Shown here: in pieces, positions 9,281 through 18,504 of the stretch
Layout: every line of letters starts with the position of its first letter
Position numbering within the stretch: position 1 is the first letter of the stretch
Position numbers and translations under genes: made by a program
The notes under the pieces: generated by a model
Database searches by the model: none
Told to the model about the DNA's origin: nothing
The model's input: only the letters and a program-made list of their open reading frames with translations
NCBI GenBank assembly: GCA_002256395.1
Contig: NKJG01000007.1
Span: 62,001-126,000, forward strand
From: Bacteroidetes bacterium B1(2017)
GTDB lineage: Bacteria; Bacteroidota; Bacteroidia; UKL13-3
Direction: 5' to 3'
Length of the DNA stretch: 64,000 nucleotides

Positions 9281-12200
9281 ATGATTGGAAGTATTTTTAA
9301 AGGGATTACCAAAATTTTCGGTAGCAAATCGGATAGAGATTTAAAATCATTATATCCAAAGGTAGAAGAGGTTAATGCTGCATTTGCCAAGTTACAAGGC
9401 ATAAGCGACGATGAATTACGTGGAAAAACGCGTGAATTTAAAGACCTTATTAATGCTCGTTTATCTGTTATAGACGAAGAAGTTGAACGCTTGAAAGTTG
9501 AAGCCCAAGTTGATAATTTAGACCTTATTGATAAAGACAATCTATTCAAAAAAATAGATCAGCTTAAAAAAGATAGAGACCAAGAATTAGAGGTAATCTT
9601 AAATGAAATTCTTCCTGAGGCATTTGCTGTAGTTAAAGAAACTGCTCGTAGGCTCAGCACAAACAAACAATTAGTTGTAACTGCAACCGATTGGGATAAA
9701 GAAATGAGCGCCCGAACCAAAGTAAAAAAACCTGTTACCATTGAAGGTGATAAGGCAATTTGGGCAAATACTTGGGAAGCTGCAGGCCAAACAATAACAT
9801 GGAACATGGTTCATTACGATGTACAGTTAATTGGTGGTATGGTTTTGCATAGTGGTAAGATTTCTGAAATGGCCACGGGTGAGGGTAAAACATTAGTATC
9901 TACTCTTCCTTCGTATTTAAATGCATTAGCTGGTTTAGGTGTGCATGTGGTAACTGTAAATGATTATTTGGCCCGACGCGACTGTGAATGGAATGGACCA
10001 TTGTTTGAGTTCCATGGTATAAGTGTTGATTGTATTGATTACCATCAACCAAATTCGGCTGAACGTAGAAAAGCGTATCAAGCAGATATTACTTACGGAA
10101 CAAATAATGAATTTGGATTTGATTATTTGCGCGATAATATGGCCAATAGTTTGGATGAATTGGTTCAACGCAAGCACCATTATGCCATGGTGGATGAGGT
10201 GGATTCTGTATTAATTGATGATGCACGTACACCATTAATTATTTCGGGCCCAGTGCCAAGAGGCGACGATCAACAATTCTATGCCTTGAAGTCTAGAATT
10301 GAAAAATTAGTAAACGCTCAAAAGGCATACGTAAATACAGCTCTTGCCGATGCAAAAAAATTATTATCTACCAATAACGATAAAGATGGTGGATTTAAAT
10401 TACTGCAAGCACAAAGAGGTTTACCTAAAAATAGTTCGTTAATAAAATTCTTGGGCGAACCAGGAATGAAACAAATATTAAACAAAACAGAAAACTATTA
10501 CATGCAAGACCAGCAAAAGGAAATGCACAAGGTAGATGCTGATTTGTATTTTGTAATTGATGAAAAAGTAAACTCAGTAGATCTTTCGGAAAAAGGGGTT
10601 GAGCTAATTACTAATTCGGGTGAAGACGCTAACTTCTTTATTATTCCAGATGTAGGTTCAGAAATTGCAGAGATTGAAAAATCTACTTTACCAGAAGAAG
10701 AAAAAGCAAAACGCAAAGAACAATTGATGCTAGAATTTACCATCAAATCTGAGCGTATTCATACCATCAATCAATTGTTGAAAGCGTATTGTATGTTTGA
10801 TAGAGACGTAGAATACATTATTCAGGATGGAAAAGTTAAAATTGTTGATGAGCAAACTGGTCGTGTTTTAGATGGCCGCCGCTATAGCGATGGATTGCAC
10901 CAGGCAATTGAAGCAAAAGAAAATGTAAAAGTTGAAGCGGCTACTCAAACATACGCAACAATTACTCTTCAAAACTTCTTTAGAATGTATCACAAACTTT
11001 GTGGTATGACAGGTACTGCAACCACAGAGGCGGGGGAATTCTGGGAAATCTACAAATTAGATGTGGTTGAAATACCAACTAACAGAGCCATTTCAAGAAA
11101 AGACGAAGAAGACGTTATTTATAAAACTAAACGCGAAAAATACAATGCCGTTATCGATGAAATTGTAAAACTAACAGAGGCTGGAAGGCCTGTGCTTGTA
11201 GGTACAACTTCGGTTGAGGTAAGTGAGTTACTTGGTCGTATGTTAACCATGCGAAAAATTAAACACAATGTATTAAACGCAAAACAACATCAACGTGAGG
11301 CAGATATAGTTGCCGAAGCTGGACAGAGAAGCGGTGTTACCATTGCAACAAATATGGCTGGTAGGGGAACGGATATTAAGCTGGGAGAGGGTGTTAAGGA
11401 AGTTGGCGGTTTAGCTATTATTGGTACCGAACGCCACGAGAGTAGACGTGTAGACAGACAGTTACGTGGACGTGCAGGTAGACAAGGAGATCCAGGTTCA
11501 TCTAAGTTCTTCGTATCTTTAGAAGATGATTTGATGCGTTTGTTTGGTTCAGAACGTATTGCCAGCATTATGGATAGATTAGGTATGAAAGAGGGCGAAA
11601 ATATTGAGCACTCTATGATTACCAAAAATATTGAACGTGCGCAACGCAAAGTAGAACAAAACAACTTTGGTACGCGTAAACGTTTATTGGAATATGATGA
11701 TGTAATGAACTCTCAACGTGAAGTAATTTACACCAAAAGAAGAAATGCATTATATGGCGATAAACTTGCTTTAGATATTAGCAATACCCTTGCCGATACC
11801 TGCGAAGAATTAGTAGAAACCTACAAAGATCAAAAGAATTATACCGAGTTTAAGTTTGAGGTTATGCGCATATTTGCTCATGAGCCAGCTATAGACGAAG
11901 AAGAATTTTTGAATGGTAAATTAGAAGCTGTGTCAGATAAATTATTTGATGAATTGCTTGCTCATTACCACCATAAAACGGCCGATATGGCCCATGTAGC
12001 TTGGCCTGTTATTCAAGATGTATACAACAACAGAGGTAGCCAATTTGAATCTATTGCGGTGCCTGTAAGTGATGGTATTCATAATATGCAAATTCCAGTT
12101 AATCTTAAAAAAGCATTTGAAACAGAAGCTCGCGAGATTAGCAAAACCTACGAAAAATTTGCTTCGCTATTTGTTATTGACAACGATTGGAAAGAGCATT

Positions 12201-12610
12201 TACGCGAAATGGACGATTTAAAACAAAGTTCACAAAACGCAGTGTTCGAACAAAAAGATCCATTGCTTATTTACAAATTAGAATCGTTTAACTTATTTAA
12301 AACAATGCTTTCTAGAATTAACAAGCAAGTTTTAGGTATGTTATTCAAAGGATTTATTCCAGTTGAAAACGCATCGGAGGTTAAGCAAGCTGAGCAACCA
12401 AAAAGAGTAGATACCAGCAAACTTAAAACCTCGCGTACCGATGATTTAGCAGAGGCCCAACGTAATAACCAAGCTGCGGCACAAGGAACTCAAGAGGTTC
12501 AAAAACCTGCCCAGGTAAAAGGCGTAGTTAAAATTGGAAGAAACGATCTTTGTCCGTGTGGAAGCGGTAAAAAATATAAATCGTGCCACGGTAAAGAAGA
12601 ATTGAACTAG
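9281..12610 (+). CDS. secA: preprotein translocase ATPase SecA
   Basis: 1109 residues. SecA drives proteins through SecYEG using ATP. Walker A MATGEGKT lies near residue 197, the DEAD-type [16 protein letters not shown] near 304, the helicase motifs [13 protein letters not shown] and [14 protein letters not shown] follow, and the C terminus has the zinc-binding SEC-C motif [14 protein letters not shown] near 1090. It is about 200 residues longer than E. coli SecA; insertions in the N-terminal part and around residues 340-460 are usual in Bacteroidota. deoC begins 19 bp downstream. Very sure. Confidence 0.98.
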   Translation: MIGSIFKGITKIFGSKSDRDLKSLYPKVEEVNAAFAKLQGISDDELRGKTREFKDLINARLSVIDEEVERLKVEAQVDNLDLIDKDNLFKKIDQLKKDRDQELEVILNEILPEAFAVVKETARRLSTNKQLVVTATDWDKEMSARTKVKKPVTIEGDKAIWANTWEAAGQTITWNMVHYDVQLIGGMVLHSGKISEMATGEGKTLVSTLPSYLNALAGLGVHVVTVNDYLARRDCEWNGPLFEFHGISVDCIDYHQPNSAERRKAYQADITYGTNNEFGFDYLRDNMANSLDELVQRKHHYAMVDEVDSVLIDDARTPLIISGPVPRGDDQQFYALKSRIEKLVNAQKAYVNTALADAKKLLSTNNDKDGGFKLLQAQRGLPKNSSLIKFLGEPGMKQILNKTENYYMQDQQKEMHKVDADLYFVIDEKVNSVDLSEKGVELITNSGEDANFFIIPDVGSEIAEIEKSTLPEEEKAKRKEQLMLEFTIKSERIHTINQLLKAYCMFDRDVEYIIQDGKVKIVDEQTGRVLDGRRYSDGLHQAIEAKENVKVEAATQTYATITLQNFFRMYHKLCGMTGTATTEAGEFWEIYKLDVVEIPTNRAISRKDEEDVIYKTKREKYNAVIDEIVKLTEAGRPVLVGTTSVEVSELLGRMLTMRKIKHNVLNAKQHQREADIVAEAGQRSGVTIATNMAGRGTDIKLGEGVKEVGGLAIIGTERHESRRVDRQLRGRAGRQGDPGSSKFFVSLEDDLMRLFGSERIASIMDRLGMKEGENIEHSMITKNIERAQRKVEQNNFGTRKRLLEYDDVMNSQREVIYTKRRNALYGDKLALDISNTLADTCEELVETYKDQKNYTEFKFEVMRIFAHEPAIDEEEFLNGKLEAVSDKLFDELLAHYHHKTADMAHVAWPVIQDVYNNRGSQFESIAVPVSDGIHNMQIPVNLKKAFETEAREISKTYEKFASLFVIDNDWKEHLREMDDLKQSSQNAVFEQKDPLLIYKLESFNLFKTMLSRINKQVLGMLFKGFIPVENASEVKQAEQPKRVDTSKLKTSRTDDLAEAQRNNQAAAQGTQEVQKPAQVKGVVKIGRNDLCPCGSGKKYKSCHGKEELN

Positions 12611-12629
12611 TTATTTTAATAGAAAAATC

Positions 12630-13280
12630 ATGAGCTTAGCAAATTATATAGAACATACCAACCTTAAGGCAAATTCAACTAACGAGGATATTATTCAACT
12701 TTGTAACGAGGCGGTTGAGAATGGTTTTTATGGGGTTTGCGTAGCTCCTTATTTTGTTCAATTAGCAAAGAAAACACTTAAGAAAAACGATGTAAAAATA
12801 ATTACGGTTGTTGGCTTTCCATTAGGATACGCAAGTGTTAGCAGCAAAGTAGAAGATACTAAAAAAGCAATTACAGCTGGTGCTCACGAAATTGATATGG
12901 TTATAAATATTGCCGCCTTTAAAAGCGGTGATATCGCAGCCGTTCAAAACGATATTCAGGCTGTTATTACTGCCTGTCATTTACAAAATAAACATGCTAA
13001 AGTTATTATTGAAACCTGCTACTTAAATGAGGAAGAAATAAAAACAATCTGTAAAATTTGTGCCGATTGCGAAGCAGATTTTGTGAAAACATCCACCGGT
13101 TTTGGACCTGCCGGTGCCACCGTTGAAGCGGTTAAATTAATGCGCAAAATATTACCTGCAAAAACAAAAATTAAAGCAGCGGGTGGTATTAAAACCAAAG
13201 AATTTGCAGCAGAACTAGTAGCCGCCGGAGCCGATAGATTAGGCACTTCAGCGGGTGTTGACTTAGTAAAAATTAACTAA
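12630..13280 (+). CDS. deoC: deoxyribose-phosphate aldolase
   Basis: 216 residues, the normal length for the short DeoC type. It cleaves 2-deoxyribose 5-phosphate into glyceraldehyde 3-phosphate and acetaldehyde in deoxynucleoside breakdown. The Schiff-base Lys153 is in DFVKTSTGFGPAGAT, and the second catalytic Lys182 in KIKAAGGIKT. It is followed after 9 bp by the SPOR gene and shortly after by the FAH-family gene, so secA, deoC and these genes may form one transcript. Confidence 0.95.
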   Translation: MSLANYIEHTNLKANSTNEDIIQLCNEAVENGFYGVCVAPYFVQLAKKTLKKNDVKIITVVGFPLGYASVSSKVEDTKKAITAGAHEIDMVINIAAFKSGDIAAVQNDIQAVITACHLQNKHAKVIIETCYLNEEEIKTICKICADCEADFVKTSTGFGPAGATVEAVKLMRKILPAKTKIKAAGGIKTKEFAAELVAAGADRLGTSAGVDLVKIN

Positions 13281-13289
13281 TTCTCTATC

Positions 13290-13679
13290 ATGAAACGCAT
13301 TCTTTTAATAGGAACATTTTTTCTAGTTTTGGCTTTTAATAGTAAAGCCCAAAATGCTGTTAAAATTTATGGCGACCCAAACTTGGATTCACTAGTTGAA
13401 CGCAACCGCGAAGAAAATAAAAGTCACCAAACTATTGATGGATATCGTATTCAATTATTTTCTGGTTCGGAACGAAATAATGCAAATGCCTTACGTCAAA
13501 AATTTAAAACAGAATACCCAAACGAACAAGCCTACTTGGTTTACCAACAACCTTATTTTAAACTCAGAGTTGGCGATTACCATAACTTAGTAGAAGCGCA
13601 ACAAATGTATCTTCAGTTGCAAAAAACATACGGACAAATTTTAATTGTTCCCGATAAAATAAACCTTCCAAAACTATAA
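13290..13679 (+). CDS. secreted SPOR-domain protein
   Basis: 129 residues: Sec signal (MKRILLIGTFFLVLAFNSKA), a short linker, then a SPOR domain from about residue 48 (GYRIQLFSGSERNNANALRQKF to the end). SPOR domains bind glycan strands stripped of stem peptides, so the protein is expected in the periplasm near sites of cell-wall remodelling. It has no catalytic domain. It sits between deoC and the FAH-family gene with 9-bp gaps on both sides. Confidence 0.88.
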   Translation: MKRILLIGTFFLVLAFNSKAQNAVKIYGDPNLDSLVERNREENKSHQTIDGYRIQLFSGSERNNANALRQKFKTEYPNEQAYLVYQQPYFKLRVGDYHNLVEAQQMYLQLQKTYGQILIVPDKINLPKL

Positions 13680-13688
13680 GCAAATAGT

Positions 13689-14696
13689 ATGAAATTAGTT
13701 ACCTATACACATCAAAACGCCACTCAATTAGGCATCTACCAGGATGGCACTATCTATAATTTAAATGCGCTAAACGCAGGTTTACCAAACAATATGCGCG
13801 AGTTCCTACAAGGAGGCGAAGCATTTATTGCAAGTGCAAAAGAAATAGATGCAAAGTTAAAAGCTGATCCAAGTTTTGCTGTTGGCATTTCAGAAAAGGA
13901 AGTAAGCCTTGAAGCTCCAGTTCCTAATCCTACCTCGTGCAGAGATGGATATGCTTTTAGACAACATGTTGCTGCAGCTCGCAGAAATAGAAAGGTTCCA
14001 ATGATTGAAGAGTTTGACCAATACCCTATTTTCTATTTCACCAATCATAATGCCATTCAAGGTCCTGGTGAAATACGTTGCATGCCAGATCATTTTCAGA
14101 AACTTGATTTTGAATTAGAAGCAGCAATTGTGGTTGGTAAAAAAGGTAGAAACATTACTGCAGCCCAAGCGGATGAATACATTGCAGGGTACATGATTAT
14201 GAACGACATGAGCGCTCGTACTTTGCAAATGGAAGAAATGTTGTTGAACCTAGGACCTGCAAAAGGAAAAGATTTTAGCACCGTTATAGGGCCATGGTTT
14301 GTTACTCCAGATGAATTAGAGCAATATAAAATACCAGCAAAACCTGAGCATACCGGAAACAACTATAACCTAAATATGAAATGTTGGGTGAATGGTGTTT
14401 TAGTAAGTGAAGGGAATGTGGGTGATATGGATTGGACCTTTGCGGAGATTTTAGAGCGTTGCGCTTATGGTGTAGATATTTTACCTGGTGATGTAATTGG
14501 ATCAGGAACCGTTGGTACAGGATGCTTTCTAGAATTAAATGGAACAGGCTTATTAAACGACCCAACTTATAAACCTCAATGGTTGCAAGATGGTGATGTG
14601 GTAGAAATGGCTATTACTGGCTTAGGTAATTTGAGTAATACTATAAAGAAGGAAGATACTAGCTTTAGTATTTTGGCTCTTAAGAAAACTGTTTAA
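13689..14696 (+). CDS. fumarylacetoacetate hydrolase family protein
   Basis: 335 residues with an N-terminal Rv2993c-like region and an FAH catalytic domain. Metal-ligand acidic residues appear in DFELEAAIVVGKKGRNI and MNDMSARTLQMEE, and the late DVIGSGTVGTGCFLE stretch is typical. FAH members hydrolyse or decarboxylate beta-diketo acids, often in aromatic catabolism. The exact substrate cannot be decided; no other pathway genes are near. The palindromic REP-like sequence starts directly after its stop codon. Confidence 0.85.
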   Translation: MKLVTYTHQNATQLGIYQDGTIYNLNALNAGLPNNMREFLQGGEAFIASAKEIDAKLKADPSFAVGISEKEVSLEAPVPNPTSCRDGYAFRQHVAAARRNRKVPMIEEFDQYPIFYFTNHNAIQGPGEIRCMPDHFQKLDFELEAAIVVGKKGRNITAAQADEYIAGYMIMNDMSARTLQMEEMLLNLGPAKGKDFSTVIGPWFVTPDELEQYKIPAKPEHTGNNYNLNMKCWVNGVLVSEGNVGDMDWTFAEILERCAYGVDILPGDVIGSGTVGTGCFLELNGTGLLNDPTYKPQWLQDGDVVEMAITGLGNLSNTIKKEDTSFSILALKKTV

Positions 14697-14699
14697 GCC

Positions 14700-14787
14700 A
14701 TTCGACAAGCTCAGGCTGACGAAGGGTGCACAAAGGTTACTTCTTAGCCTGTCGAAGGATGTCCAAAGGTTACTGAGCCTGTCGAAG
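14700..14787. repeat. REP-like palindromic element (TTCGACAAGCTCAG type)
   Basis: TTCGACAAGCTCAGG at 14701-14715 is followed by two near-inverse copies, TTAGCCTGTCGAAG (14744-14757) and CTGAGCCTGTCGAAG (14773-14787). The two inverse copies are each preceded by the direct repeat CAAAGGTTACT (14731-14741 and 14764-14774). The element can fold into a long stem. Similar TTCGACAGGCTCAG palindromes are scattered in many Bacteroidota genomes. It lies downstream of the FAH gene stop and may protect its mRNA 3' end or be a mobile repeat remnant. Confidence 0.65.
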
Positions 14788-14857
14788 TACCGCTTATAGT
14801 TACAATTAATCCTTTAATGTATTGGTGAGCATAAAATTGTATTGATCTTGATAGAAC

Positions 14858-14865
14858 TGCGTTTG
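14858..14865 (+). promoter_or_regulatory. possible promoter -7 element of the DUF4349 gene
   Basis: TGCGTTTG, one mismatch from TAnnTTTG, with a TTG ending 18 bp upstream. A start site near 14871 would give a leader of about 18 nt. This is a weak match. Confidence 0.3.
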
Positions 14866-14888
14866 GCATTCATCAAGTAAATAATTTT

Positions 14889-15776
14889 ATGAAACCAACC
14901 CTTTTTCTAGGGAGCATAGTCTCCCTGCTTGCTGCATGTGGCCCATCGGCAGAAGAAAAATCAAAAGCCGAGCTATTTCGAGCCGAGCAACGCTTTGAAG
15001 ATGCCATGACAGATTCTGTTATGAGCGATGCACCCTCCTATTTAATTTCTAAACACCAGCTCAAAGGTAAAACCAAAGACCTAAACAAAGCTGTGGAGTT
15101 TTTAGAAATGTACGCTAAACAACGAAAAGGTTATGTAGAAAACTCTACAACCAATCGTGAAATTTTAGGCCAAAGCTCGCTTCAAATTAGCGCCGACACT
15201 CTTGCCCAAATTAGCAACTACCGAATGGTAGCCGAATTAACTTTACGCATTCCTTACTTTTTATTAGATAGTGCCCTGCAACAAACAAGCTCACTTATGA
15301 GTTATGTTGACGAACGCACTATTACTAACCACAATGCAGAAATAGAAATGATAGATGCAACCTTTCAACAAGCATCACATGAAACAAGCATTGAAAACAG
15401 TCAAAAAACCATGTCAAAATCAAACCTAAAAGCAGAAACAGTTTTGGCTCAAACTAACCGCAACCAAAACCACATGGAGCAAGCAAACCAGGCACGTGTG
15501 CAAACACTGAAATTGCAAGACAAAATTATGTATTCTACCTTGCATATATCTTTATATGAAGAGGAAAAAACTCAGGTGGAAAAACATTTGGTATTAGAAC
15601 AATTAAAAGCATACGAACCCAATTTCTTTTTAAAACTTTGGGCAAGCATTTTAGAAGGCGCAAAAGGATTAGAAAAAATGATTTTATTCTTAGTTAGTAT
15701 CTGGTCGTGGATTTTAGCAGCCTGGGTAAGTTACAAAGCCTTTTATATATGGCGTAGAAATTTTGCTAGGCAATAA
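14889..15776 (+). CDS. DUF4349 lipoprotein
   Basis: 295 residues. Lipobox LLAAC gives Cys17. The central part (about 60-240) fits DUF4349: FLEMYAKQRKGYVEN, then TLRIPYFLLDSAL, with a long helical stretch between about 165 and 215 rich in Q, N and K that probably forms a coiled coil. A C-terminal hydrophobic helix near 260-280 followed by WRRN anchors it to the inner membrane. The function of DUF4349 is unknown. A related N-terminal pattern occurs in the protein at 33927-34979. Confidence 0.8.
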   Translation: MKPTLFLGSIVSLLAACGPSAEEKSKAELFRAEQRFEDAMTDSVMSDAPSYLISKHQLKGKTKDLNKAVEFLEMYAKQRKGYVENSTTNREILGQSSLQISADTLAQISNYRMVAELTLRIPYFLLDSALQQTSSLMSYVDERTITNHNAEIEMIDATFQQASHETSIENSQKTMSKSNLKAETVLAQTNRNQNHMEQANQARVQTLKLQDKIMYSTLHISLYEEEKTQVEKHLVLEQLKAYEPNFFLKLWASILEGAKGLEKMILFLVSIWSWILAAWVSYKAFYIWRRNFARQ

Positions 15777-15808
15777 AACAATACGCTATTCCACTTGTTT
15801 CTGCCTAC

Positions 15809-16498
15809 ATGAAGAAGTATATGATTGTAGGCGGAACAAGTGGAATTGGACACCAAATTGCGCAAGACCTTTTGGCTCAAAACCATACTGTTTTTATTCT
15901 CAGTAGAAACCCGCAAGACAAAGAACAATTGCCCTTGGCCAGATATCTAAGCTGCGATGTTAAGCAAGACATAACTACCTTTCCAAATATAGAAGAGCCA
16001 CTTGATGGCCTTATTTATTGTCCAGGTAGTATTGTTTTGAAACCCTTTAGAGGCTTAAAACAAGAAGATTTATTAAACGACCTTGAGATTAACTATTTGG
16101 GAGCCATAAAATGTATTCAGAAGTATTTGCCTAATTTGCAGCAAGGCACCAATGCATCTATTGTTTTATTTAGTAGTGTAGCGGTTCAAAAAGGAATGAC
16201 TTTCCATAGTAGCATTGCTGGAGCAAAAGGTGCAATTGAGGGTTTAACAAAATCATTAGCAGCAGAATTTGCTCCAAAAATTAGAGTGAATGCAATAGCC
16301 CCATCTCTTACGCAAACGCCTTTGGCAGAAAAATTAATAAACACAGAAAGTAAAATGGAAGCGGCAGCACAACGACATCCTTTAAAGAGAATTGGAAACC
16401 CAAAAGATATTTCTGAAGCTGTTTGTTTTATGTTGGGAGCAACCTGGCTTACAGGAGAAATAATGGCGCTAGATGGTGGAATGAAAAACATCGGTTAA
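15809..16498 (+). CDS. short-chain dehydrogenase/reductase with an atypical active site
   Basis: 229 residues with the SDR nucleotide-binding motif GGTSGIG at residues 8-14 and the NAG-like and PG segments of the fold (RVNAIAPSLTQTP). The expected YxxxK is not there: the lysine of AGAKGAIEG is present, but the position four residues before it is isoleucine (FHSSIAGAK). The catalytic Ser of SSVAV is present. Either it uses another proton donor or it is not a dehydrogenase. It is followed 3 bp later by the flavin reductase gene. Family sure, activity unsure. Confidence 0.85.
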   Translation: MKKYMIVGGTSGIGHQIAQDLLAQNHTVFILSRNPQDKEQLPLARYLSCDVKQDITTFPNIEEPLDGLIYCPGSIVLKPFRGLKQEDLLNDLEINYLGAIKCIQKYLPNLQQGTNASIVLFSSVAVQKGMTFHSSIAGAKGAIEGLTKSLAAEFAPKIRVNAIAPSLTQTPLAEKLINTESKMEAAAQRHPLKRIGNPKDISEAVCFMLGATWLTGEIMALDGGMKNIG

Positions 16499-16501
16499 AA
16501 C

Positions 16502-17134
16502 ATGGAAATACGCATTTCATTAAACGATATTTTAGCATTTGAAAAACAAGATAGAACCAATTTGGTAAACGGTTTATCAGGGTTTAAATCGGCGCTTTTG
16601 GTTGGAACACAAAACAAGGCTTCGCAAACTAATTTGGCTATCTTTTCTTCTGTTGTGCATATTGGGGCAAACCCTCCATTAATGGGTTTTATCCAAAGAC
16701 CAGCAAGCGTTGAGCGCCATACGTATGAAAACATACTGGAAACAAAATTCTTTACCATTAACCATGTACCAGTAGATTATTATAGAAATGCACATCAAAC
16801 TGCTGCAAGGTTTAAAAGAGAACAAAGCGAATTTGAAGCCGCAGGTTTTCATGAATTTTATTCAGAAACCTTCTTTGCTCCATATGTAAAAGAAAGTCCA
16901 ATTAAAATTGGCTTGAGCCTGGAGGAAGAAATTAAAATTAACAGCAATGGAACCATCTTACTAGTTGGAAAGGTTCAAGAAATATTTATTGATCCAAGTT
17001 ATATTAGCGAAAGCGGAAATATAAATTTAGGTTCGGCCCGAACCATAGTAGTAAATGGCTTGGACACCTATTACAAAACAGAAAAAATTGGAACTTTACC
17101 CTATGCTAAACCAGATAAAAATATCCTAACTTAA
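16502..17134 (+). CDS. flavin reductase family protein (FMN-binding split barrel)
   Basis: 210 residues. The segment SALLVGTQNKASQTNLAIFSS and the following NPPLMGF...RPASVERHTYENI match the FMN-binding split barrel of flavin reductase-like proteins. It likely binds FMN and reduces a flavin or a small substrate. It forms a pair with the SDR gene (3-bp gap) and is followed 14 bp later by msrA, so the three may be one operon. No partner oxygenase gene is present. Confidence 0.88.
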   Translation: MEIRISLNDILAFEKQDRTNLVNGLSGFKSALLVGTQNKASQTNLAIFSSVVHIGANPPLMGFIQRPASVERHTYENILETKFFTINHVPVDYYRNAHQTAARFKREQSEFEAAGFHEFYSETFFAPYVKESPIKIGLSLEEEIKINSNGTILLVGKVQEIFIDPSYISESGNINLGSARTIVVNGLDTYYKTEKIGTLPYAKPDKNILT

Positions 17135-17148
17135 AAATAAAAAAATTT

Positions 17149-17805
17149 ATGCAATCAAAATTAATTGTAATTTGTTTCTTACTAATAGGAATAAGTTGCC
17201 AATCTCAAACAGAAAAGAAAAACAAAGCACCTAAAATAAAAACTACTATGAGCCAAACGAATGAAACCACACTTGATTCTGTTATATTTGGAGCAGGCTG
17301 TTTCTGGTGTGTTGAAGCTGTTTACCAGCGCATTGAAGGAGTTGAAAAAACAATATCGGGCTATGCTGGAGGACATATTAAAAACCCACCTTACCGCGAA
17401 GTGTGTGAAGGAACAACAGGACATGCAGAGGTAATTAAAATCTATTATGATCCTAAGAAGGTTTCATTTGAAACGCTTTTATCTGTTTTTTGGCAAACAC
17501 ATGATCCCACAACTCTTAACCGCCAAGGAAATGATGTTGGAACACAATACCGCTCTGCTATTTTTTATATGAATGAAAGCCAAAAAGAAAGTGCAGAGAA
17601 ATATAAAAAAGAATTGAGCGAAAGTGGAGCCTTCAAAAACCCAATTGTAACAGAAGTTACAGCGTATACCAATTTTTATCCAGCCGAAGATTATCACCAA
17701 GACTACTACAATAACAATAGCTCACAAGGATATTGCCAAATTGTAATTGCACCAAAAATTGAAAAATTTGAAAAAGTTTTTGGCGATAAGTTGAGGAAGA
17801 AATAA
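17149..17805 (+). CDS. msrA: lipoprotein peptide-methionine (S)-S-oxide reductase
   Basis: 218 residues. The catalytic motif GCFWC has the nucleophile Cys51, and the rest of the MsrA domain (YAGGHIKNPPYREVC, then DPTTLNRQGNDVGTQYRS and EDYHQDY) is complete. The N terminus has a lipobox GISC (Cys17), so this copy is predicted to be exported and membrane-anchored, repairing methionine sulfoxide in envelope proteins. An internal ATG near 17250 could make a cytosolic form, but the leader is well formed. Confidence 0.94.
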   Translation: MQSKLIVICFLLIGISCQSQTEKKNKAPKIKTTMSQTNETTLDSVIFGAGCFWCVEAVYQRIEGVEKTISGYAGGHIKNPPYREVCEGTTGHAEVIKIYYDPKKVSFETLLSVFWQTHDPTTLNRQGNDVGTQYRSAIFYMNESQKESAEKYKKELSESGAFKNPIVTEVTAYTNFYPAEDYHQDYYNNNSSQGYCQIVIAPKIEKFEKVFGDKLRKK

Positions 17806-17879
17806 GGACAATTAATCTTCGATAAATATTAATTGAAATCAAATATGGAATTCCATGGAGAATTTCCTTTTTTTGCACT

Positions 17880-18365
17880 ATGATACAACGCATTCAATCG
17901 GTATTTTTAGGACTAATAATTCTCTTGATTGCTACTTTATGTAGCATTAGCATTCTTCATATGGTATATGTGGTACCCGAAGGAAAAACCACAGAATATG
18001 TGCTGAACCTATTTTATTTTAATACGCTAGAAAACGGTGTTTTAATAGAAAGTAAAATGCAAATTCTCCTTATTTTATTAGCCTCAGTGGTTATTGGCTT
18101 AAGCATTTACATACTCATGAATTACAAAAACCGCCTACGCCAAATGACGTTTACACTTTTGAACCAAGTAGCCATTATTGCTTTGGCAGCGGCCTTTGGC
18201 ATTCAGGCATATATCTACATTCCAAATTTTCAATCCGAGAAAATGCTTATGCCTTCGGTTATTGGCCTTACCTTGTTTATCTTTATTATTTACCTAAATA
18301 TTAGGGTGTATTTTCTTATCAAAAAAGACGAAGATTTGGTAAGAAGCGCAGATAGAATTCGCTAA
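17880..18365 (+). CDS. DUF4293 membrane protein
   Basis: 161 residues with four predicted membrane helices (about 8-28, 55-78, 88-110 and 122-145). It begins MIQRIQSVFLGL, the usual start of DUF4293 proteins, a Bacteroidota family without known function. It stands alone; the upstream gap contains a perfect 12-bp palindrome, ATGGAATTCCAT, at about 17845. Confidence 0.85.
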   Translation: MIQRIQSVFLGLIILLIATLCSISILHMVYVVPEGKTTEYVLNLFYFNTLENGVLIESKMQILLILLASVVIGLSIYILMNYKNRLRQMTFTLLNQVAIIALAAAFGIQAYIYIPNFQSEKMLMPSVIGLTLFIFIIYLNIRVYFLIKKDEDLVRSADRIR

Positions 18366-18433
18366 AAAATATATTTAGGTGCGACCCTATATAAGTCGTA
18401 AACCCATTACTAGCAAGACTTACAGCCCAAAAT

Positions 18434-18459
18434 ACCAAAAACCTGATTTGGTTTTTGGT
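18434..18459. terminator. hairpin downstream of the DUF4293 gene
   Basis: A perfect 10-bp stem, ACCAAAAACC / GGTTTTTGGT, with loop TGATTT. The T-run after it is interrupted (CAATTCTAATTT), so termination strength is uncertain. It separates the DUF4293 gene from hisS. Confidence 0.5.
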
Positions 18460-18504
18460 CAATTCTAATTTCTATCTTTTCAATACGTATATTCGTAGCC
18501 AGTT

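Noticed and set aside
11290..11664. 124-codon frame antisense to secA
   Set aside because: It lies fully within secA and its composition is that of an antisense shadow.
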